Shown: positions 57,164 to 64,000 of the stretch, piece by piece | Numbering within the stretch: the first letter of the stretch is position 1 | How the letters are laid out: each line of letters opens with the position of its first letter | NCBI GenBank assembly: GCA_039090855.1 | Contig: CM077016.1 | Location: forward strand, 52,873,936 to 52,937,935 | Direction of reading: 5' to 3' | DNA from: Macrothele yani | Taxonomy: Eukaryota; Arthropoda; Arachnida; Araneae; Macrothelidae | DNA: 64,000 nt | Program-made: the position numbers and the translations under genes | Notes under the pieces: model-generated | The model's database searches: none | What the model was told of the DNA's origin: nothing | The model's input: the letters and a program-made list of their open reading frames with translations, nothing else

Positions 57164-57573
57164 TAAATGTGTAAAAAAATTTTACATAGTAGTGTTCTAA
57201 TCCATGGATAGATCCTGGAGTTGCAGAATGAAGTCATATGAGATTTATTAAATCAATTTCACGAATCCTCCAAGTTTGGAGAGATGTTATCATCGTTTCT
57301 TAGTATAATGAAAAAGGTGAACAGACAACGGAAGAAGCTGCGCTAACCAGATTTTGGTAATATGTATGATGATTAAAACATATCTGTGTAAGAGTTTTTG
57401 CTGCTGGAAAAATACAGTTTCAAGCTGTGTGAAGAATAGAATCAGAGAAATGATACGGGAGCATAACGAGTCAAGTAAAAGCTTCTGTGAGTTATATCAA
57501 CATGAAAGCTTTAAAGGTAATTTTGAGGCAGAAGCCGATGATGCCACAATGAGAGAAGGAAGAACAGGAGAGA
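57164..57573. other. Derlin intron 3; short unknown coding-like stretch
   Basis: 410 bp between two transposons. A plus frame (57430-57570) reads NRIREMIREHNESSKSFCEL YQHESFKGNFEAEADDATMR, which looks protein-like but matches nothing I know. It is cut by the mariner at 57574. Confidence 0.4.
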
Positions 57574-58883
57574 CACAGTGCGTCAAAGAATTTTTAAGAC
57601 GCGCTAGATTTCAGCTTGCGGTGGCGCCACCAGTGTAATCGCGAATGCGTTATAAACCGTGACCATCTGCTTGCTTTCTGCCAAAAGTACTGCGCAGTTG
57701 TTAAAGTAACTCAAATGAAACGGGCATTCATTAGAGAAGTAAAAATTTTTTCATGTTGAATTATTAAGATGGAACAAAGGGCTGTTATTAAATTTAACGC
57801 AAAACTTGGTAAAAGTGCCTCGGAAACGTACCAAATGATGAAACAAATTTACGGTGAGTTTTGTTTAAGTAGATTGAATGTTTTCCTGTGGCACAAACGT
57901 TTTTGGACGGAAGAGAGACGCTAGAAGATGATAAGCATACCTGAAGACCAAGTTCATCTAGGACACCTGAGATTATTGAAAAAGTGCGTGATTTCATGGC
58001 AAACAATCGATGTGTGTCACTAAGAATGTGATGGAAGAGTCTTAAACATCAACAAAGAAATGATTCGAACCATCCTGCATGAAGATTTGGGCAAAACAAA
58101 AGTCTGTGCTAAATTTTTTCCACACACGTTAACCAATGAACAAAAATCAAGGAGAAGTGCACATTGCAAAGACATCATTTCTGCCGCTGAAAATGATCCA
58201 AACTTCTTAAAATCGATTGTTACTGGTGATGAAACATGGTGTTTTCAATATGATCTTAAAACAAAGCGACAAAGTGCGGAATGGAAGTAAAAAAACTCGC
58301 CACAAGCCAAAAAAACAAGAAAAGTTCCATCAAAAAACAAAACAATGCTCATTACATTCTTTGATAGTAAGGGTATTATCCACAAAGAATTTGTTCCAAG
58401 TGGACAAACAATTACTGGTGAGTTTTATTTAAATGTTTTGAAGCGTTTGATGGGCAGAATTTGTCGCATTCGTCCAGAATATCGAGATGAAAACAGTTGG
58501 TGTTTGTTGCACGATAATGCACCCAGTCACACCTCACTTCTTGTTCGTAGATTTTTGGCGAAAAATAGCGTCTGTGTGTTAATCATCCACCGTATTCGCC
58601 TGATTTAGCACCCTGCGACTTTCCTTTGTTCCCAAAACTTAAAATGACGTTAAAAGGGTGTTATTTTGATGATATTTCGACCATACAAACAGCTATGAAG
58701 CGTGCTTTGGAGGCAATTCCGCAAAGTGAACTGGAACAGGCATTCGAATCATTATTAAATCGCTGTAACAAGTGTATTGAAGCCGGAGGGACTTATTTTG
58801 AGTAACAAACCAAAACAAATTATAATTTCTTGTTTCTATTTCATTTTACAGACCCAGTCTTAAAAATTCTTTGACGCACTGTG
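57574..58883 (+). mobile_element. Mariner transposon, frame-broken
   Basis: Inverted ends CACAGTGCGTCAAAGAATTT then TTAAGAC, matching over 25 bp; TA on the right (58884-58885), GA on the left. The gene starts at about 57770 (MEQRAVIKFNAKLGKSASET) and includes IRTILHEDLGKTKVCAKFFP, IVTGDETWCFQYDLKTKRQS (first aspartate), CLLHDNAPSHTSLLVRRFLA (second), PYSPDLAPCDFPLFPKLKMT (third) and ALEAIPQSELEQAFESLLNR with CNKCIEAGGTYFE at the end. All three aspartates are kept (DD34D), but several single-base shifts and a stop break it. The later part is nearly intact. Confidence 0.94.
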
Positions 58884-59139
58884 TAGATCGACTGGTTAAC
58901 TGAAATTTGCCAGTTGTGCTCAGAGTTAGGAATGTAAGGGTGGGAGTGATAAAAAAAAAAAAAATTCAGAACACAACTTTTCCTAAATTTTAGGACATAT
59001 TTTGGCAGATCTGGCACGTAAATTAATTCAAGTATTGGTACAAATGCAGAAATGTTATTCTTTTACTAAAAAGCTATCTAAATTATTGCCCAGTTGTTAG
59101 CAGGAATTTTTTCACTTTTAAGGCTAATAACGCCCCTAA

Positions 59140-59520
59140 AGTTTCAGTGGCTAGGTTTGGCCTAAATTATATTTGACTCTTACGGACAATGCTAAAAATT
59201 CTTTCCACAGTTGCATTTCTGTGTGGCACAACAAGAATAGCATGTATCAGGTGTGGTAAAACTTCATACTTTTTAGCACCAATTGTACCAGTCATTTTTA
59301 AAATGTTTGACCATGCGGTATCAATTGTAAGGCTATTCGAAACACCTTCCAATTCATCAATTTGATATAAGGCAAACTCCAATTCTAACTTGTCCAGATC
59401 ACTGTCACTAAAGACAGCAGCTGGGAAGATATTTGCCAAGTACATTACTGAAGAAAAGGAAGCTTCTTTGATCCTAATTCCTACATCAGCAACTTCTGTC
59501 TACAGCAGAAATTCAGTTTT
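59140..59520 (-). mobile_element. hAT transposase C-terminal fragment
   Basis: On minus, 59445-59167 reads LELEFALYQIDELEGVSN then WSNILKMTGTIGAKKYEVLP HLIHAILVVPHRNATVERIF SIVRK, the hAT dimerisation domain. It closely parallels the same region of the element at 8149-11653 (KYRVLPLLMHRILLIPHSNA). So it belongs to the 6-bp-duplication family. The rest of the gene is missing. Confidence 0.82.
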
Positions 59521-59534
59521 CACTCAGAATTTCT

Positions 59535-59815
59535 ACAAAATGTAGTATCATGTAGCACTTAACAACAACACAGGATAGTTAGAACATCGCAGGGGAAAAA
59601 ATTATGATTACAGAAGAAATCTCCGCTTCGACCCTTTTCTGTTTTGGGAAACTCTTTCCTCCATTTTTAAGCTGAAATGTATGTATTTATGGACTAAACG
59701 GATATTTAAGAAAAAGACTGGGCGAAAGAAACGTCGCGAGAAAATATTACGATTATGGGAGAAATCTTCAACTAACTTCCATTTCCAGGAGATGGAATTC
59801 TGTCCTCAAATGGAC
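59535..59815 (-). repeat. Fragment E of the internal-repeat element
   Basis: On minus: GGAAATGGAAGTTAGTTGAA GATTTCTCCCATAATCG.., CTCGCGACGTTTC, then a second unit with GGTCGAAGCGGAGATTTCTT CTGTAATCATAA. These are the same degenerate units as in copies B and C. No termini. Confidence 0.6.
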
Positions 59816-59849
59816 CCCCCCCTCCTCCAAGATTTCTGCTGAGTTTGTG

Positions 59850-60600
59850 CATCGATCATGAGAAAGCCCCAAGTGATAATGGCTGACGTAATCCTGGGGC
59901 CCAGCGCCATGCATTCTTTCCACTTAGCTTTCAAACAAGCAAAACAAATTCCTCCCCCTCAGGAAGAAAAAATAAACAGAAAGCTGTGTCACAAAACTTT
60001 GTTCAGAGGCTTCAGGCCGACGTTATCCTGGCCCGGCACCATGCTTTTTTTCCCACTTAGCATTAAAACAAGCAAAAACACATCATGTTCCTCTTCCTCA
60101 GAAAAGAAAGAAAGAGGTGCATCACGAACTTGGTTCAGAGACATAGGGCCGACGCGATCCCGAGCCACATTGAAAGAAGCACGCCTAAGCCGAAGCAATC
60201 CAATGCCACAGAGAAAGATGCACATCCGGGCCAACGTAATCCTGGGTCACAGCGAAAGAAGCACACCTAGCTCCGTGGTTTCTTTCCACTTAGCTTTCAA
60301 ATAAGCAAAATAAATTCTTTCTCCTCGGGAAAATAAAATAAAAGAAAGAAAAGAAACAGAGCTGCATCACAAACTTTATTCAGAGGCTCCGTTGCCGACG
60401 TAATCCTGGGCCACAGCGAAAGTAGCACACTGGGCCTACATAATCCCGGCCCGGTGCCGTTCTTTTTCTTTTCTTTTTTTTTTTTTGTGCACTCTTTCAA
60501 ACAAGCAAAACAAATTCCTCCTCCTAAGAAAAAAAAAAAAAAAAAAAAGGAAGAGCTGTGTTATGAACTTTGTTCAGAGGCTTTTATTTTACATTGATTA
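59850..60600 (-). repeat. Degenerate tandem array, 130-250 bp units
   Basis: The motif AACTTTGTTCAGAGGCTTC AGGCCGACGT-AATCCTGGCC (plus strand) recurs at about 59996, 60126, 60372 and 60565. Between copies are AAACAAGCAAAACAAATTCC TCC and A-rich runs. Open frames across it (for example 59858-60304) follow the repeat and are not genes. Confidence 0.75.
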
Positions 60601-61058
60601 ATTACAAAACCAGTAAAACTTTCTTAATAACAGCAAAAGTCTGAATATCCATAATTTTTTGTTAGTCATCCGTAATCCTGGGGGAAATCCATAATAATTA
60701 TGAAGATTAGGTAATGGTTGGCATCTCTGTGCATCCTCCGTAAAAAGCAGCTTCGATTCTCGAATGATCTCGCAAACGTAGGAACGCGTTCGCGTATATC
60801 GTAAATTACAAGAGAGATTTCTTGGCGATGACGTCACAATGATAGAGTATCTCTCTCTCACTCTCTTTCTCTCGTTCCATTTTATTTATTTATGTGGTAC
60901 TTGTAAACGCTAGATGATGAATCACTATTCATAGTTTACCATTTATTCTTAAAAGTTCAGGATTGCACTCAAACTTTCAGGATATAGAACAAAAATAAGG
61001 ACATTTCAGTACAAAAAAAAAAAAAAAATCAGGAATTTCAGTACAACTTCGACCCCTG
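60340..61058 (-). repeat. Inverted repeat, left arm
   Basis: Reverse complement of 63334-64000, ending in TTCGACCCCTG at 61058. Contains an internal hAT-like end (GTTGGCATCTCTG at 60717-60729) and a (CT)n run. Probably one copy of an interspersed element whose other end lies to the left. Confidence 0.85.
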
Positions 61059-61550
61059 CATGGCGACACTATACAGCCTTGTCTGCCTCCTGCACCAATA
61101 GAAAACCATTTTGATAAAACAACGTTCACTTCTACACATGCTCTACTACCAGCTTACATAGCTTTTACAGTTTTAAGCAGATGCCCATTTACACCATAAC
61201 TGTTAAAAACCTTTCATAGAAGTGTCCTGTTTATCCAGTAACATGCTTTCTCTAAATTTATAAAGGCAGCAAAACCTTTACCAACAGCAGACGTGCCAAC
61301 TCTCGGATTTAGGCGTTTCAGTCATTCCTCCCGCCCTCCGGATAAATGTCAAGTTCTCCCGATTTTCGCCGATAATTAGCCGTTACAATGGTCGAAATAA
61401 CGAAATTCCATCAACCACCGCCTTGGATTGAAGCAGAAGAAAAATATTTCGAGCCACTTGTGAAATCTTTTTCTTTCTGCGTCGATGCAAGACGGCATTT
61501 ACAGTCATCAGTATCGTACTTTTCCTCTCCTCATATCTGCAAAAAAAAAA

Positions 61551-62118
61551 GCCACCCCCGGTGGCACAGTGGTCTATTTTATGTTGGTTACAAACGCACT
61601 TGCACACCAGCTGTGACCTACTTATCGTTTCACGTTTTCCCGCTTTTAGCTGTGACCCTGTTTATGTTTTCTTCAGAGTTTTGAGGAGTGCTTTTCAGTT
61701 TTGCTTTACTGTGGAGATTTTTATTTCTTGTTTTGCACCATGTTTGTCTCTTTTTCCCTTCTTCGTCGCATTTTGTAGAAGATTAATGTGCTCCTTTGTT
61801 CATCTGTAATTGCGAATCTGTTATTGTCAGCTTTGTTTTATCTTCTATTGTAGCATTTTGTATACACTTAGTTTATGAATTTGTTTTGTTTTTTCTCATT
61901 CTTTTCGCTTACTTTTTGCGGGAGATTTTTCCTTTTGCATTACGCCACTTTCATGGTTTTTAATGTTTTATTTTATGTCATATCTTTGGCAATTTGTTTC
62001 TGCTTTACATATTACCTGTTATTGTCTTTGCTGCATAATAAAGTTGGCTGAGTGCCGACTTTCGACAAATTGTCCGAGATGGGTCCGGGTTCGAATTGCA
62101 GTGGGGCATGGATGTTGC
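61551..62118 (+). mobile_element. SINE split into head and box B parts
   Basis: 61551-61576 is the family head (GCCACCCCCGGTGGCACAGT GGTCTA). The next family segment, TGTCCGAGATGGGTCCGGGT TCGAATTGC, GTGGGGCATGGATGTTG, appears at about 62069-62118. About 490 bp of T-rich unrelated sequence separates them, either inserted or brought in by rearrangement. The 3' half of the SINE is missing. Confidence 0.65.
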
Positions 62119-62221
62119 ATACTTGCTAACTTTTACGGATTATCCGTAAAATTTACAGATTTCTGCTTAATTGTACTGATTTACGTTTAGAAGTCTTTTT
62201 TTTTTTTTTTACGGATTTTTT

Positions 62222-62249
62222 AATATTTCGATTGCTCAATCGAAATATT
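62222..62249. repeat. Perfect 13-bp inverted repeat
   Basis: AATATTTCGATTG, CT, CAATCGAAATATT: a fully paired hairpin with a 2-nt loop, 3' of a T-run and ACGGATTTTT. Confidence 0.85.
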
Positions 62250-62390
62250 TCAATACCCTGCAGGCTGCAACCATCCATTTAGATATTCTACCGGACCTTA
62301 CGAGTGCCGTGTTATGTGATGATGTCATCTTTGACTCGCTGGCTTCGTGCGGATCCATCAAGTATAACGATGGGTCTGCGTCATGCGGTA

Positions 62391-62393
<3 letters not shown>

Positions 62394-62432
<39 letters not shown>
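62394..62432. repeat. (CT)n microsatellite
   Basis: About 19 uninterrupted CT units. Confidence 0.95.
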
Positions 62433-62434
<2 letters not shown>

Positions 62435-62635
62435 CAGGAGTGCTCAAGTGACGTGCCGACCAGAGTTCTCCAAAATGCGTAATCTAATTACGCATCTAGT
62501 ACGCATCAAAATTTTATCAATGCGTAAAAAATACACATTGTGAATTTTTCAAAAATACACATTGTGAATTTTTCTTGGCGCGTAAAACTACTCATCGAAA
62601 AATTTTACCAATTCGTAAAAATACGCATTGGGACG

Positions 62636-62830
62636 GTATTTCGTCTTTCAAAGACGGAAGTAAACGAAATAAAGATTTTTTTCGTAATCGTAATTTCTTT
62701 TTCCTGTGATGGTGCCTCTGTCTAGTATTGTTGTTATATATTGTTTTATTCCGTAAATATTTGTATTTCAGTCTGAAAATGGAGGAAAAATTTCCAAAAA
62801 CGGAAATTCGAGGAAGAAAAAAATAAATAA
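62636..62830 (+). repeat. Fragment D of the internal-repeat element
   Basis: CGTCTTTCAAAGACGGAAGT, AAAGATTTTTTTCGTAATCG, TATTGTTGTTATATATTG and GTCTGAAAATGGAGGAAAAA TTTCC follow the unit of copies B and C in order. One unit only, no ends. Confidence 0.65.
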
Positions 62831-63333
62831 ATGAAAAAATGCTATTAATTGTATCTGGTTGACAACTGTTTTCACTATGCTTTTTTACTTTGCATATAAA
62901 CATACAGTCTGCATTTAGAATAACTTTTTAAACATTAAAAATGCTAGTAACCAATAATACTACTTCTGGAAAATTGCTCCTGCATCTGAAAAATGTTGAT
63001 AAAAAATAGCGCTCATGTGATTTTATGAGCTGCAAAAAATCTCCTGATTTTTAGATTTTGAAAGTTGGCACGTCTGCAACAGACAGGTAATTTTCAATCA
63101 TCATACATAATGTAAACATTTGGCTAGTTCAACCCTTGCCAGACCCGAAACCACTCTACATCCCACACCTCTGATGTTTACCTTGTACTTTATGGAAAAA
63201 TGACCTTTTCAAACATTTCCCCTGTAACACTCAGTAGACTGACACCATGATAGTTCGTGCATTCAGTGTGATTCCCTTTTCCTTTATACAAGGGCGCAGT
63301 GATAGGATTCCTCTAATCCCGAGGGACCATTCC

Positions 63334-64000
63334 CAGGGGTCAGAGCTGTCCTGAAGTTCCTGATTTTTATTTCTTTGTCCTGAAATGACCTTATTTTTGT
63401 TCTATATCCTAAAAATTTGAGTGTAATCCTGAAATTTTAAGAATAAATGGTAAACCGTGTATAGCGATTCATCATCTAGCATTTACAAGTACTGCGTAAA
63501 TAAAAAAAATGGAAAGAGAGTACTCTATCATTGTGCTGTCATCACCATAGAACTCTCACTCTTGTAATTTATGAAGTACTCGAACGCCTTCCCGCGTTTG
63601 TGAGATCGTTTGAGAATCGAAGCTGCCGTGAAGCCGCTTCTTACGGAGGATGCACAGAGATGCCAGCCATTACCGAATCGCCGTAATTATTATGGATTTT
63701 CCCTGGGATTACAGAATTACGAATGACTAACGAAAAATTATGGATATTCAGATTTTCGCTGTTATTAAGAAAGTTTTACTGGTTTTGTAATTAATCAATG
63801 TAAAAGCCTCTGAACAAAGTTCGCAACAACACTCTTTTTTTTTCCCCTTAGGAGGAGGAATTTGTTTTTCTTGTCAGAAAGAGTGCAAAAAACAAGCACG
63901 GCACGGCCTGGCGTGCTTTCGCCATGGCCCAGGAATACGTCGGCCTGAAGCCTCTGAATAAAGTTAGTGATGCAGCTCTTTGTTTCTTTTCTTTTCTTTT
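63334..64000 (+). repeat. Inverted repeat, right arm (continues past window)
   Basis: Starts CAGGGGTCAGAGCTGTCCTG and matches 60340-61058 reversed over the whole visible length, with moderate divergence and small indels. Contains CAGAGATGCCAGCCATTACC at 63655, the counterpart of the internal hAT-like end. The window stops inside the tandem part. Confidence 0.85.

Larger units (their letters stand above)
61288..63076. mobile_element. hAT-like element, 6-bp duplication, nested
   Basis: Ends CAGACGTGCCAACTCTCGGA and CAGACGTGCCAACTTTCAAA (reversed). Flanks CAACAG at 61282-61287 and 63077-63082, inside a LINE frame that reads through when the element is removed. No transposase. The interior holds SINE pieces, a (CT)n run, a 28-nt hairpin and a fragment of the internal-repeat element. 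Confidence 0.85.
61063..63330 (-). mobile_element. LINE reverse transcriptase fragment split by a hAT-like element
   Basis: On minus, 63330-63120 encodes ITAPLYKGKGNHTECTNYHG VSLLSVTGEMFEK. The text resumes across the insertion (LCMMIENYLSV | GKGFAAFINLEKACYWINRT) and continues at 61287-61063 with VNGHLLKTVKAM..GSRACVEVN..WFSIGAGGRQGCIVSP. These are the reverse transcriptase fingers and palm motifs of an RTE-like LINE, without the DD active site. The insert is 61288-63076. Confidence 0.78.

Noticed and set aside
59858..60304. 148-codon open frame
   Set aside because: Follows a degenerate tandem array with no start context, domain or codon pattern; overlapping frames on both strands are equally open.

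Overview
This is a eukaryotic, AT-rich, repeat-choked window with intron-containing coding sequence. Its mobile elements (Penelope-like elements with GIY-YIG domains, mariner and Tc1, hAT, Harbinger, an RTE LINE, an I/Jockey-type LINE with RNase H, tRNA-headed SINEs) suggest an invertebrate, probably an arthropod. I cannot fix the species; a chelicerate is only a guess.

The only host gene I can support is a Derlin-2/3 type gene on the + strand. Exon 1 is at 18681-18770. A 66-nt exon 2 is present in three tandem copies at 42572-42637, 43124-43189 and 43676-43741. Exon 3 is at 51591-51758. Together they encode 108 residues (30+22+56), about half of a derlin; the remaining exons should lie beyond base 64000. 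The introns are about 23.8 kb and 7.8 kb and are filled with transposons. The exon-2 array is built from three units of about 552 bp and sits against a 459-bp palindrome that shares sequence with the unit's start. This is the most notable biology here.

Layout: 1-8.1 kb, LINE, Penelope and mariner remnants plus an unclassified DNA-transposon family with internal repeats. 8.1-11.65 kb, a hAT with 6-bp target duplications carrying two SINEs. 11.93-15.08 kb, a nearly intact hAT with a perfect 8-bp duplication. 17.1-18.4 kb, a Tc1 element just upstream of derlin exon 1. 19.95-22.2 kb, a hAT-type element containing a mariner. 23.4-29.7 kb, Harbinger, SINEs, mariners and a MITE. 29.8-35.9 kb, a full-length LINE flanked by a 13-bp duplication. 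36.76-40.53 kb, two Penelope copies head to head, forming a 3.8-kb palindrome. 41.8-43.9 kb, the exon-2 array. 44.6-50.8 kb, Tc1, hAT and Penelope remnants and a second large copy of the internal-repeat element. 50.85-51.35 kb, a composite insertion with two opposed tRNA-like modules. 52.65-57.16 kb, a hAT-like element containing a minisatellite and a complete RTE LINE. 57.6-58.9 kb, a mariner. 59-64 kb, nested and inverted repeats.

Almost every transposon reading frame is broken. Target duplications and nesting order the insertions, and most fall in derlin introns or just upstream of it. Penelope copies from three different groups carry a hammerhead-ribozyme core near their 3' ends. Coordinates of decayed elements without target duplications are approximate.
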